Shown here piece by piece: positions 29,394-38,732 of a DNA stretch of 64,000 bases. The notes under the pieces were generated by a model, which saw only the letters and a program-made list of their open reading frames with translations, made no database searches and was not told the origin of the DNA. This stretch comes from an uncultured Aquimarina sp. (GTDB taxonomy: Bacteria > Bacteroidota > Bacteroidia > Flavobacteriales > Flavobacteriaceae): the NCBI GenBank assembly GCA_947496705.1, contig CANMDW010000027.1, positions 16,187 through 80,186 of the forward strand, written 5' to 3'. Made by a program: the position numbers and the translations under genes. The stretch's first letter is position 1. Every line of letters begins with the position of its first letter.

Positions 29394-29582
29394 TTAAGCC
29401 AGAATACATCGGTTATAAATGCCTCCCTGGCAATATCCGGGCTCGCAGAAGCTTCCCCCCGGGAAACTAATTCGGCATTTTCTATTACCACAACAAGTAA
29501 CGTTCCCCATGGCTCCTTTGATTTGTTGCTGCTGTTCTTTACTAAGCTTTTGAACTCCTGTTAATTCTAAGATTTTTTTCAT
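29394..29582 (-). CDS. Cys-rich secreted peptide precursor C (62 aa)
   Basis: The leader is MKKILELTGVQKLSKEQQ, identical to that of precursor D over 18 residues, and ends IKGA. The core begins MGNVTCCG, continues KCRISFPGGSFC and ends with two more cysteines (GYCQ, RCILA). Its own terminator lies just downstream and the terminator of precursor D just upstream, so it is likely a separate transcription unit. The gene appears to be a recent tandem duplicate of D. Confidence 0.82.
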   Translation of the reverse strand: MKKILELTGVQKLSKEQQQQIKGAMGNVTCCGNRKCRISFPGGSFCEPGYCQGGIYNRCILA

Positions 29583-29629
29583 CAGATAAAATATTTAAGT
29601 TAGTTTAAATTGTTTATCACAAAAGGATA

Positions 29630-29662
29630 AAAAAAGGAAAACCTGTACGGGTTTTCCTTTTT
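29630..29662 (-). terminator. Terminator of peptide gene at 29672
   Basis: AAAAAGGAAAACC pairs with GGTTTTCCTTTTT around a short GC-containing loop, 10 bp past the stop codon. Confidence 0.85.
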
Positions 29663-29671
29663 AAATTTTAG

Positions 29672-29854
29672 TTATGCCCAAATACAGTTTCCATTAGGTT
29701 GGCAATATCCATAATCACAAAAGCTTCCTCCAGGAAAACTAATACGGCATTTGTTACTGCCACAACAGGTAACTCTACCCATGGCTCCTTTAATCTGTTC
29801 TTGTTGTTCTTTACTAAGTTTTTGAACTCCTGTTAATTCTAAGATTTTTTTCAT
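29672..29854 (-). CDS. Cys-rich secreted peptide precursor D (60 aa)
   Basis: The leader MKKILELTGVQKLSKEQQ ends in IKGA. The core MGRVTCCGSNKC, then RISFPGGSFC, ends GYCQPNGNCIWA. Six core cysteines could form three disulfides or be substrates for modification. The C-terminal segment is shared with precursor B while the middle is shared with C, suggesting recombination among copies. No transporter, protease or modification enzyme is encoded within several kilobases, so any such machinery must act from elsewhere. Confidence 0.82.
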   Translation of the reverse strand: MKKILELTGVQKLSKEQQEQIKGAMGRVTCCGSNKCRISFPGGSFCDYGYCQPNGNCIWA

Positions 29855-30027
29855 TGTGTATTATTTTAGAGTTAGTCTTTAAATTTACTCCAAAATATTG
29901 TAAATCAATTACTGAAAAACATCCAAATAAGTAAGGTGTTATGCTTTAAAAGAGTAGTGTGCATACAGCATCTATGGCCCAGGATTGGGAGGTTTTTTGA
30001 GGTATTATAAAAGAAGCATAACTTCTC

Positions 30028-30663
30028 TTAAGATTGATCGTATTTTCTTTCCCGTATTTGATATAGAAGTTCAATAATGGGGTCACACAGATCCGGAATC
30101 TTTCGTGAAAAAATATCTTCGAGTTTTAATAGATCTTCGGGGTCACCATTAAGCAATTCTTCTGAGAAAGTTTCCACCAGATAAGAAACAACAGCTTGCT
30201 CTACCCCATCCATAAGATCACCACCCATTATCTGTATTGTGTTGGATTTGTCAATTAAAGAGTCCATTTCTTCAAGCTTTTTTGCCGCTTCTTTATTACC
30301 GTTAGGATTGTTTTTTCGGCTTTCGGTCTGGTGCTTAATACTCTGCCTTACTTTTTCGGGATCTGAGTTAAAATAGCTTACAACATATTTTTCCAGCAGA
30401 AATCCTTCCTCCTCCAAAACCTCCAAAATTTTATTTTCTTTAGATCCGTATCCCCCAATACTTTTGCGTATGCTATCTATATAATTGCCCACTTCGGGAA
30501 AATGGGTTCGCAGGAATTTTCTGAGGTGATATAGGCTAGTGATCATAATACCATAGCCATACTCATCATGAGCTTCAATAATAAAAGTGGTATGGTAATC
30601 GCCAAAATCTGCATGACAATCAATTCTAAAATTTTTATACACTATTTTTTCTGAAGATTTCAT
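30028..30663 (-). CDS. Hypothetical cytoplasmic protein
   Basis: I chose the ATG at 30663 (MKSSEKIVYKNFRIDCHADF), giving 211 residues; an upstream start at 30750 adds 29 hydrophobic and basic residues that look untranslated. There is no signal peptide or motif I recognise. The sequence has an acidic, helical C-terminus (EELLNGDPEDLLKLEDIFSR). It sits upstream of the peptide cluster on the same strand but with a 170-bp gap, so a functional link is speculative. Confidence 0.65.
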   Translation of the reverse strand: MKSSEKIVYKNFRIDCHADFGDYHTTFIIEAHDEYGYGIMITSLYHLRKFLRTHFPEVGNYIDSIRKSIGGYGSKENKILEVLEEEGFLLEKYVVSYFNSDPEKVRQSIKHQTESRKNNPNGNKEAAKKLEEMDSLIDKSNTIQIMGGDLMDGVEQAVVSYLVETFSEELLNGDPEDLLKLEDIFSRKIPDLCDPIIELLYQIRERKYDQS

Positions 30664-30850
30664 AAACTCTTGTTTCAAATGATGTCTGGTAAATATGAAA
30701 TAAAACTTTATACAATCAAAATTTTTCTTCACTAGATGAGTATATAACACGCAATGAATAGTGGATGAATATACTACATAACTATTTAGTAACGTTTTAT
30801 AATAGTGGGCTTCATATAATTGTTTTAGTTTGGATCCTATTTTAATTACA

Positions 30851-31015
30851 TAGTGTCTGGTCGGAAATAGGCGATTTTTATAGTTTGAATTATTTTTGAT
30901 GGGATTTTTATTTTCTTTTTTGATGCAGATGCCTTAGCGTCAGTCGATAAAAAATAAATAAAAATAGCGCAAAAAGAAATAAATTTAATAGTGATATATT
31001 TCAGACCAGGCACTA
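30851..31015. mobile_element. Putative 165-bp miniature inverted-repeat element
   Basis: TAGTGTCTGGTCGGAAATA at 30851-30869 matches the reverse complement of 30997-31015 at 17 of 19 positions. The interior has no gene. ACATA overlaps the left end (30848-30852) and occurs again at the right end, which could be a 5-bp target duplication. No second copy is present in this window, so mobility is unproven. It occupies most of the gap before the nuclease gene. Confidence 0.5.
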
Positions 31016-31046
31016 CATATAACAAAACACACTAACTCACTGCAGA

Positions 31047-32969
31047 ATGAAAAAACTATCATTGCTCATGTTGGTTATATCTGTAATAGGATATAGCCAG
31101 GCACCTTCATATTATAATGATGTTGACCTCACACTTAGTGGAAACGCTTTAAAAAATGAGCTTGCTTCCAAAGTAACCACTACGCATATCACATTTTTAT
31201 CGTATACTCCCGGTATTTGGGATGCCTTAAAACAAACCGATCTGGATCCAACAAACGCTGCCAAGGTGATTTTAATGTATGGATATAATGATACCGATGG
31301 GGTGAGCAGTACCGATAGAACCCGGGGAGTGAATAATAACGGAGGCGGTTCTACAGACTGGAACCGGGAGCATGTATATCCAAAGTCATTGGGTATTCCA
31401 AATTTGGGAACGACAGGTCCCGGGGCCGATGCACACCATCTCAGACCGGCAGATGTAAGCAGAAATTCTTCACGCAGCAATCGAAAATTTGCAGATGGCT
31501 CTGGAAATTCTGGTGCTACATCCCAGGGGCACTGGTACCCGGGAGATGAATTTAGAGGTGATGTGGCCCGTATGATGATGTATATGTATATTCGTTATGG
31601 AAACCGTTGTCTACCCAAAAATGTAGGGGTGGGGAGCGCTGTTTCTGGTGATGGCAATATGATTCAGTTATTTCTGGAATGGAATGCAGAAGATCCTGTT
31701 TCTTCGTTAGAATTACAACGAAATCCAGTGCTCCAAAATTTACAGGGAAATCGAAATCCATTTATTGATAATCCTGCTTTTGCTACGCAAATATGGGGTG
31801 GTCCGCAGGCCGAAGATCGATTTGGTAACGTTGGAGGAGGTAATACCTTGTGTACAACAACAATCAATTCCTTTCCGTATAGCGAAAGTTTTGAAAGTGG
31901 TGTAGGAGAGTGGAACCAGGCAAGATCCTCTGATGATTTTGATTGGATAAGAACATCAGGAAGCACCCCATCCAGCAATACAGGTCCGGGCGCAGCTTCT
32001 TCAGGAGCGTATTATTTGTATATGGAATCGTCCAGCCCTAACTTTTCAAATAAAAGAGCTATTTTATATTCACCTTGTTATAATATCACCAATGCCAGTC
32101 AGGCTACATTTTCATTCAAATATCATATGTCTGGGACGTCAAACATGGGGTCACTGGCAGTTGAGGCCAGTTTAAACGGAACTAGCTGGACATCTGTTTG
32201 GAGCAAATCTGGAAATCAAGGAAACTCCTGGGAAACGGCCAGCATAAACCTATCAAGTTACCTGGGAGAAAAAGTGCAATTACGTTTTAATGGAGTAACA
32301 GGAACTACATGGCAGGGAGACATGGCCATCGATGAGATAAATTTTTCTACGTCCGGTAATTCTGGAGGAGGAAGTACCGGAAATAATATCACACTCAGCA
32401 TTACTTTTGATATGTATCCCGAAGAAACCAGTTGGGAAATAAGAAACGATTTGAATCAGGTAGTAGATTCGGGGGGAACGTATGATACACAACCCGATGA
32501 TTCTACCATTGATCTAACCAGAACACTGGATTCGGGATGCTATACACTGGTTTTTAAGGATGCTTACGGAGATGGTATCTGCTGTAGTTATGGAAATGGC
32601 TCTTATGAGCTTACAAAATCTGATGATGGGGTGGTTTTGGCCTCAGGAGGATCATTTGGTTCAGAAGAAATCAAAAGCTTTTGTATTGATGCTTCAAAAT
32701 CTATTAATAGCAATAGCACTGCCAGGGTTTCGGGAACTAAAGTGTCGATCGATATCCATCCTAATCCGACGACTGCGATACTGTATTTGAAGACATCTGC
32801 CGCCAGTATAGATGATAGTTTTTCGATTAAGAGTCAGTTGGGCCAGCATGTTATGGAAGGCCGTTTGCAAGGAAATGAAATCGACGTAAATCGATTAAAA
32901 CCAGGATTGTATCTGTTTACTATAATGGTGAATGGGGAATCACAAACCAAATGGTTTATTAAGCGATAG
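31047..32969 (+). CDS. Secreted endonuclease I (NucM-like) with T9SS sorting tail
   Basis: This 640-residue extracellular nuclease has a signal peptide (ending IGYSQ) and an endonuclease I domain over about 30-260. The catalytic beta-beta-alpha metal region reads DWNREHVYPKSLG, followed by ADAHHLRPADVSRNSSRSNR. A carbohydrate-binding or MAM-like beta domain follows (about 290-440), then a second beta domain. The C-terminal type A sorting domain starts DIHPNPTTAILYLKTS and ends TKWFIKR. It should leave the cell by type IX secretion and degrade DNA or RNA for nutrients. It is monocistronic. Confidence 0.93.
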   Translation: MKKLSLLMLVISVIGYSQAPSYYNDVDLTLSGNALKNELASKVTTTHITFLSYTPGIWDALKQTDLDPTNAAKVILMYGYNDTDGVSSTDRTRGVNNNGGGSTDWNREHVYPKSLGIPNLGTTGPGADAHHLRPADVSRNSSRSNRKFADGSGNSGATSQGHWYPGDEFRGDVARMMMYMYIRYGNRCLPKNVGVGSAVSGDGNMIQLFLEWNAEDPVSSLELQRNPVLQNLQGNRNPFIDNPAFATQIWGGPQAEDRFGNVGGGNTLCTTTINSFPYSESFESGVGEWNQARSSDDFDWIRTSGSTPSSNTGPGAASSGAYYLYMESSSPNFSNKRAILYSPCYNITNASQATFSFKYHMSGTSNMGSLAVEASLNGTSWTSVWSKSGNQGNSWETASINLSSYLGEKVQLRFNGVTGTTWQGDMAIDEINFSTSGNSGGGSTGNNITLSITFDMYPEETSWEIRNDLNQVVDSGGTYDTQPDDSTIDLTRTLDSGCYTLVFKDAYGDGICCSYGNGSYELTKSDDGVVLASGGSFGSEEIKSFCIDASKSINSNSTARVSGTKVSIDIHPNPTTAILYLKTSAASIDDSFSIKSQLGQHVMEGRLQGNEIDVNRLKPGLYLFTIMVNGESQTKWFIKR

Positions 32970-33212
32970 TATCATTTAAATCACTTCAATATAGTGTCTG
33001 CAATGCTAAACGGTATTGCAGATTTTTTTGTAATATAATTGGCAATTGAAATCTATATAGCTGTAGCACAAACATACTTTATGAGTTATATCGTCATTGA
33101 AATATGATCTTTCTAAAAACAATACGGTTTTACCGTAGCAGAAAGTTAGGTTTTGTTCGTAGATTTAGGGCACCATTTAAGTATCACGCAAGTTTGTAAA
33201 ATTTTAGGGATT

Positions 33213-33491
33213 ATGGAGGAAATTGAAGTCAGAGTTCAGGCAGTAAAAACACTGCTCGAAGCATTTAAACTAGAGCGTATTTTATATATTATCATCTCTT
33301 GTCTGTCGGTAATTATGATACTGAGCCTTCCGGTATATATTATTCTAAAAGCTCCTGATAAGATTGAGTGGGTCATAGGGCTTTTTGTTCCCGCAGGGGC
33401 CATTACACTTTCGATTGGCAGGCTATTAAAAATGTGGAACCAAGCCATTTCATTTGTAAGTGATCAAAAAGCCAGCGAAGATGAAAACTAA
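33213..33491 (+). CDS. Small two-helix membrane protein
   Basis: From the ATG at 33213 (MEEIEVRVQAVKTLLEAF) this is a 92-residue protein with two membrane helices (about 22-45 and 52-70). The frame is open upstream to 33153, but the extra residues look noncoding. The start of the next gene overlaps its last 11 bp, so they are translationally coupled. I do not recognise the family. Confidence 0.7.
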   Translation: MEEIEVRVQAVKTLLEAFKLERILYIIISCLSVIMILSLPVYIILKAPDKIEWVIGLFVPAGAITLSIGRLLKMWNQAISFVSDQKASEDEN

Positions 33492-34158
33492 TAATAAAGC
33501 TAAGAGAACAGAGACGATTATATCTACAAGTGTGATTTTAATGCTTATTGGATTTATATACATGTTTTATTTGTTGAATAATGTACACGAGACCGTACAG
33601 GAAAAAAAACAGGAACTTTCTGAATTGAACGCCGAAATTATTAAAAATAAAGACTCGCTGCATTATATTGATCAGCGATTACAACTCAAACAAGTATTAT
33701 TAGACAGTATATTGAAGCAGATCAAAGAATCCGATGATACTGTGTTGCAGGAAAAGGTGAAACGCGATCTGGAAGCAGATCAAACCTTAAATTATTCTTT
33801 GAAAACCAGTATTCTCAGGACAACTGCTCCTGGGAAAATCGTATACATGCAGGTAAAAGATCAGCAGACCAAAGAATATCTTGAAGAGATTGACTTGCTG
33901 GATACACTTACCAAAAATGAATACAGAGCGTTTGGGTACGATCTTCAACCCGAGGGAGCAGATAATACGGTACGCTTCTTTCATCCAGAGGACAGTAGTA
34001 ATGCTCAATTGTTAAAGAAAAAAATAGAAAAGGCTACCGGTATAGAAGTAAAAGAGCAATACATAAAGGGATTTGAAAATAAAGTACCAAGCCAGCAGTT
34101 GGAAGTTTGGCTAAAGAAACCCCAAAACGATAGTGTAAGTAACAATACAAAGTATTAG
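33481..34158 (+). CDS. Membrane-anchored coiled-coil protein
   Basis: The ATG at 33481 gives 225 residues. A single membrane helix at about 12-30 (SVILMLIGFIYMFYLL) is followed by a coiled coil (VQEKKQELSELNAEIIK) and a globular C-terminal part. It is likely a periplasmic single-pass protein. The 11-bp overlap with the two-helix protein suggests they act together, for example as a small membrane complex. No known domain can be named. Confidence 0.7.
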   Translation: MKTNNKAKRTETIISTSVILMLIGFIYMFYLLNNVHETVQEKKQELSELNAEIIKNKDSLHYIDQRLQLKQVLLDSILKQIKESDDTVLQEKVKRDLEADQTLNYSLKTSILRTTAPGKIVYMQVKDQQTKEYLEEIDLLDTLTKNEYRAFGYDLQPEGADNTVRFFHPEDSSNAQLLKKKIEKATGIEVKEQYIKGFENKVPSQQLEVWLKKPQNDSVSNNTKY

Positions 34159-34283
34159 CTACATCATCTTGATCATTTGTGTCTTTTATTAAAGTCACAA
34201 AACCGATATTCCGGAAGGGATCTGCCAGAAAAACAACCTTTTTTGCTCTCGCAGAAATGATTCAGTTAAAATGAGACTTTGTT

Positions 34284-35735
34284 TTACTTGAAGTCTGCCA
34301 TTAATTTGAAAGGCCCAAACAACGACTCTACATTTTTAATGATTATTGGGATTCCCGGGCCGGTCATCATTTCACCACCAAACCAAACCCCTTCTTTTCC
34401 TTGTTCATTTTGAAGTTTTTCGTAGTGATCAAAATCTCCCTTCTGTATAAATGGCGAATGCCATTTGGTAACTTTCCATGAATAAGGTTGAACATTTTTC
34501 CGGGATACTTCAAATTTTAGTTCTTTCATTAATTGACACCATTTTTCATGTACAAAATTTTCATCGATAGATTCTGGGTCGAGGTCATTAACAAAAGTTA
34601 GTGATTGAAACATGGTGTCTGCATAAAAATGTTTGAATGCACCATATAGTGATCCATTTTTTTTAACACTATTGAGGCCTATATGATGTGGGTTTTGATA
34701 ATCGAGATAGATTCCTTTTTTAAGATATTTCAACTCCCTTGTTTCAAGCTTACAAAAACTGGATAACACATAATTATATCTCTGTGTATGAATGTCCTTT
34801 ACCAAATGTTGTACATATGGATATTTTATTTTTTGAATTTGATGCATGGGTAGAGCCAGAACAATCTCATCATAGTCAGAAAAAGATTCACCCATGTTGT
34901 TGATCACCGAAAAAGTTTTTTTTGAATTTTCTACGGTTTCATGAATATTGATAATCTCTTGATTACAACGAATTTGAATGTTTTTCCGGTCTGTGGGCAA
35001 TGCCTGCAGAAAACGATCATATCCAGTGGTTAACATCAAAAATTGATAAGGAACTCTGTTCTCTACATGCAAAATATCGGTCTTGCTATGAAACAGCAGT
35101 AGTTTTTCTAGTATTTTGTTTTTTGTAAATAGTTGATATAAATAATTGTAGGTAATATAATTATTTCGTGATGCAGCAATTGAAATAGCCTCAACACCTT
35201 CTGTAGTCATGCCAAAGAGCATTCCGAAATAAGAAATTAACTCTGCAAACAAAGATAAATTAAGACGTTTGCCCATTTGTTTGAGTGATTCATTTCGTCT
35301 AAACTCTGAATGTTTTTCTAGTTTTAGTATCGTAGCATGATAGTCGATAGACGGGAAATGTTTTAAAACCTGAAAAGCATCTTTCAATATCCTTATTTTT
35401 GACACATTATCTAAAACAGGGGGGCGCGGTATTTCTTTTCGATTTGATAAAAAATGATAATCTCCTATTTCATCCAGAAGTGCCTCAGAGTTATTCAAAA
35501 AATACTCCAACGTATCGTTTACTCCCGCTTTTGTAAAAATATTACATGGGATGAATTTTGTGTTATAATCTAAATAATGATTCTTATATTTCACTGAAGC
35601 GGCCAACCCGCCCAGGCAATTAGCACTTTCAAAAATAGTAATTTGATGTTTTGGGTTTTCGGATAAACGCAGCGAAGCAAAAATTCCAAACGCTCCGCCA
35701 CCAATAACGGCGATCTTTTTTACACGGTTACTCAT
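34284..35735 (-). CDS. FAD-dependent amine oxidase/protoporphyrinogen oxidase-like protein
   Basis: This 483-residue flavoprotein opens with a Rossmann motif (IAVIGGGAFGIFASLRL), then FESANCLGGLAASVKYKN, which fits the NAD(P)-binding_8 and amino-oxidase families. The C-terminal FAD contact (GGEMMTGPGIPII) is present. Similar proteins include polysaccharide-modifying desaturase-like oxidases and UDP-galactopyranose mutase relatives; the substrate cannot be told. The start is 29 bp downstream of the PhzF gene's stop, suggesting an operon. Confidence 0.82.
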   Translation of the reverse strand: MSNRVKKIAVIGGGAFGIFASLRLSENPKHQITIFESANCLGGLAASVKYKNHYLDYNTKFIPCNIFTKAGVNDTLEYFLNNSEALLDEIGDYHFLSNRKEIPRPPVLDNVSKIRILKDAFQVLKHFPSIDYHATILKLEKHSEFRRNESLKQMGKRLNLSLFAELISYFGMLFGMTTEGVEAISIAASRNNYITYNYLYQLFTKNKILEKLLLFHSKTDILHVENRVPYQFLMLTTGYDRFLQALPTDRKNIQIRCNQEIINIHETVENSKKTFSVINNMGESFSDYDEIVLALPMHQIQKIKYPYVQHLVKDIHTQRYNYVLSSFCKLETRELKYLKKGIYLDYQNPHHIGLNSVKKNGSLYGAFKHFYADTMFQSLTFVNDLDPESIDENFVHEKWCQLMKELKFEVSRKNVQPYSWKVTKWHSPFIQKGDFDHYEKLQNEQGKEGVWFGGEMMTGPGIPIIIKNVESLFGPFKLMADFK

Positions 35736-35764
35736 TGTTTTTGGGGTCTCAATTATAGCTAAAA

Positions 35765-36667
35765 TTATGGTTTTTTGTGCGAATAGTCTAATTCGATCTC
35801 CATTTGCGTTTTTTGCATCCCTTTACCTCCTGCCATTAGATTGGTTATTTTTCCGTTTTCCAGTTGTAGTTCAACGTGTATTAAACTGGGCGATGGCGTA
35901 TGCATATAGTGTCCCTGGCTAATCATGAATTTTGTTTTTTTTATATGTAAGATGTCATATAAATATGTAGCCAGAGGCCCTGCAGCCATTCCGGTTCCTG
36001 ATTCTTCTTTAATGCCATATCTGGGAGCAAACATTCTGGAGTGGGCATCACTTTCTGTATGAGCTTTCTCTAAAGTAAATATATAATAGCCAATTAAATC
36101 CAGCTGCTCACTAATTTTTGAGATGACTTCAAAATCTGGTTGTAACTTTTTCAAAACTACAATACTTTTTACAGGAACGATCAGAAAAGAATTACCGGTA
36201 TTTGTCAGTAAGATCGGAGTATCAGGAATCAGATCTGATTTGTTGATCCCCAGGGATTGCAAAATAATAGCTTCTTTACCCTCAATCGAGGTATATTTTG
36301 GCTGTTGCTGTTCCATAAAAGCCTGATCACCAATTATTTTTATTTTTCGAAGCCCATCGATAGTTTCTTTTGAAGATTCGGTAGTTTTTATTTTCCCGAT
36401 TTGTCGCAGGTAAGAAAACGTTGCAATCGTAGCATGCCCGCAATGTGCGATTTGTTTATTGGGGGTAAAAAAGTCCAGCTTGAAATCGGCAACAGCAGAT
36501 TTTGAAACAAAAGCTGTTTCAGATAATCCAACTTTGGATGCAATTTCCAGTTTATTTTTATCAGACAAATTATCTGCATCCAAAACCACCCCAGCAGGAT
36601 TACCTCCTTTATTATTATCCACAAAGGCATTAAGAATTTGTACTTGAATTTTTTTTATACGTTCCAT
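35765..36667 (-). CDS. PhzF-family isomerase
   Basis: This 300-residue protein has the PhzF/diaminopimelate epimerase-like twin fold. The start (IQVQILNAFVDNNKGGNPAG), LSETAFVSKS with the catalytic glutamate, and APRYGIKEESGTGMAAG are all family signatures. PhzF-family enzymes catalyse hydrogen-shift isomerisations, but only phenazine producers have an assigned substrate, and no phenazine genes are here. It precedes the FAD oxidoreductase gene in an apparent operon. Confidence 0.88.
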   Translation of the reverse strand: MERIKKIQVQILNAFVDNNKGGNPAGVVLDADNLSDKNKLEIASKVGLSETAFVSKSAVADFKLDFFTPNKQIAHCGHATIATFSYLRQIGKIKTTESSKETIDGLRKIKIIGDQAFMEQQQPKYTSIEGKEAIILQSLGINKSDLIPDTPILLTNTGNSFLIVPVKSIVVLKKLQPDFEVISKISEQLDLIGYYIFTLEKAHTESDAHSRMFAPRYGIKEESGTGMAAGPLATYLYDILHIKKTKFMISQGHYMHTPSPSLIHVELQLENGKITNLMAGGKGMQKTQMEIELDYSHKKP

Positions 36668-36730
36668 TTTTCAGTTTTTTGATTCCTATAATTTATGGAC
36701 GGAAAGAACTTCAAAAAGACGTAAAAAAAA

Positions 36731-37267
36731 TCAAGAATTTTTAGTATCGTAGTCTATTAATTTCCCAGAGGTATCAGATTCGACGTTGGGGCAATTTAAA
36801 ATATGATCTTTTAAAATGCTTTTTGCCTTTTGGATTCTGGACTTTGCTCCAGAATAAGAAATTTTTAAATGGGCAGCCAGCTCTTTCTGAGAATAGCTTT
36901 TAAAAGAGGTGAGCACAATGGCTTCTTTATGTTTTGCAGACAGATGATCAATTTTTTGGTTGATACAGTTACTAAGTTTTGAGTATTCGAAGTCATTTTT
37001 TTCATTTTCAGGAATATCAATGGCCTCTATGGAGGCATTTTTTAAGCTGAAATTTCGATAGTGATCGATGATTGTATTTCGTGCTATCTGATAGACCCAG
37101 GATGTAAGTTTGGAAGTGTGCTGTAGTTGATCGATCTTTAGCTGCACCTTTAAAAAAACCTCCTGAAAAATATCCTTTGCAATCTGCTCGTCTTTGACTT
37201 TATTAAAAATGAACCCGTATAGCTCTTCATGTAAGTCTATCCAAATATGTTCGATTTCTTTTTTCAT
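36731..37267 (-). CDS. ECF-like sigma-70 factor, SigZ type
   Basis: This 178-residue sigma factor has region 2 (about 10-75: AKDIFQEVFLKVQLKIDQL, TSWVYQIARNTIIDHYR) and region 4 (about 110-155: HKEAIVLTSFKSYSQKELAAHLKISYSGAKSRIQ). The resemblance is to the SigZ group rather than to membrane-anti-sigma ECF pairs. It ends with a short Cys-containing tail. It lies 10 bp downstream of the phosphatidylserine decarboxylase-like gene, so they are likely co-transcribed. Target promoters are unknown. Confidence 0.85.
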   Translation of the reverse strand: MKKEIEHIWIDLHEELYGFIFNKVKDEQIAKDIFQEVFLKVQLKIDQLQHTSKLTSWVYQIARNTIIDHYRNFSLKNASIEAIDIPENEKNDFEYSKLSNCINQKIDHLSAKHKEAIVLTSFKSYSQKELAAHLKISYSGAKSRIQKAKSILKDHILNCPNVESDTSGKLIDYDTKNS

Positions 37268-37277
37268 GGGAGTACAT

Positions 37278-38441
37278 TTATTCTTTATCGGTAGTTTTTA
37301 ATTTTCCAATTCTCTGGCCTTGTTGTACCGTAAGAGATTGAAGTCGGTTTTTTTCGAACAGTAATAATACGGTAGATCCACCAAAAGCAAAATGGCCTAA
37401 TTTATCTCCTTTATATACTTTTACAGGTGTATCTGAAGAGATATCCTTAAATTCTTCTTCAAAATTTACAGAGCCAATAGTTTGTAATCCTATTGGGATC
37501 ATCGCTATATAGCCATAGTCTTTGGTGTCTATAATAAAATACCCATGCCTAAAGTCCTGAAACACACTATAATCTTTGTTATATCCGGGATTACCTTCAT
37601 TTACCATATCCAGAATGTCTGGCATGCCAAATAATCTTTTCCCTACACTTTCTTTGGATTCTACTATGGTTCCTGATATAGGGGCATGGTAGTGGTGATA
37701 GTTTATAGGCATTAAAAATACTGCAATGGCCGTTCCGCCAATAAAATTTTTTGCATATGCAGACCCATCCAACAATTCATTAAGGCTTAATTCCATTTTT
37801 GCTTTGGTCGGAATTTTGGTGTTCAGTTTTAAATCATTATTAATTACATTTATTACACCATCTGCCGGGGACACAATAATAGAATTATCATCTATTTTAT
37901 CGATGGGGCGGGCACCTGGTTTTATATCTCTGGTAAAAAAATCATTGAAGGATTTGAATCCGTTATGAGGTAAAACAAAATCTTCGTTTCCAAGAGTTTT
38001 GTCTGATAGCCATTCGTTTATAATCTTTTTTGAAGCCGGGCTTTCCATAAATTTACCTCTTTCCTCAATAAAAAATAACGACCAACTCAAACCAGGTTCT
38101 TCAAGGATAAACTTCTTTCCGTCCGGATTTTTATAATATAAAAAAGAGAATTCAATAATGCGGTCTAATCCATTATTCTTATTTGGCAGGAAATAGAACC
38201 AATCATTTAAATATATATATAGATCCTGAATGTTCTTACCATGCCAGGGGTTGGTTGAACCATCTGGCAGATTTTGAACATTTTTGAACATCTTATTCAC
38301 AGTTAACTGAAATTCAGAATTAGAATTATATAATTCTTTAAGTTTCTTAACCGGCGAAGAGTCATTTTGAGCTTCTACACTATTGATAAGAAAAAAACAG
38401 AGGGTGATTACGTAAATAAAATTTTTAATTACTTTCATCAT
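37278..38441 (-). CDS. Exported phosphatidylserine decarboxylase-like protein
   Basis: This 387-residue protein has a clear signal peptide (residues 1-25, ending NSVEAQ), unlike the housekeeping inner-membrane Psd. The family core is present: FFTRDIKPGARPI, DGVINVI-like segments, MPINYHHYHAPISGT, and the autocleavage region FGGSTVLLLFE, where GGST replaces the usual LGST. Self-cleavage at Gly-Ser would create the pyruvoyl group. The export signal suggests a periplasmic role, perhaps on lipids or another carboxylated substrate. It lies 10 bp from the sigma factor gene. Confidence 0.82.
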   Translation of the reverse strand: MMKVIKNFIYVITLCFFLINSVEAQNDSSPVKKLKELYNSNSEFQLTVNKMFKNVQNLPDGSTNPWHGKNIQDLYIYLNDWFYFLPNKNNGLDRIIEFSFLYYKNPDGKKFILEEPGLSWSLFFIEERGKFMESPASKKIINEWLSDKTLGNEDFVLPHNGFKSFNDFFTRDIKPGARPIDKIDDNSIIVSPADGVINVINNDLKLNTKIPTKAKMELSLNELLDGSAYAKNFIGGTAIAVFLMPINYHHYHAPISGTIVESKESVGKRLFGMPDILDMVNEGNPGYNKDYSVFQDFRHGYFIIDTKDYGYIAMIPIGLQTIGSVNFEEEFKDISSDTPVKVYKGDKLGHFAFGGSTVLLLFEKNRLQSLTVQQGQRIGKLKTTDKE

Positions 38442-38732
38442 GTTGATGTTTTTTTAGATAGAGCATAAAATCCGAGCTAAAAGTTGTAGGACTTTTGGAG
38501 TATTTATTGTAGAGAGAGATAATGTCTGGTAAGGGAGATTTGATTTGTTGAACCTGCTATCTTCTCAGTTTTTAATTTATTATTTGGAGTATTGTTTTCT
38601 ACAAGTCTTACCTCTATTTCAAATATATAAAATTCTATTTTTAATAACATATAGTATTGTCATAATTTCTTCCGTAGTGATCAGGAAACTAAAGTTTTTC
38701 ATAGAAAAGGATATGAAATGATTTCCAATCTT

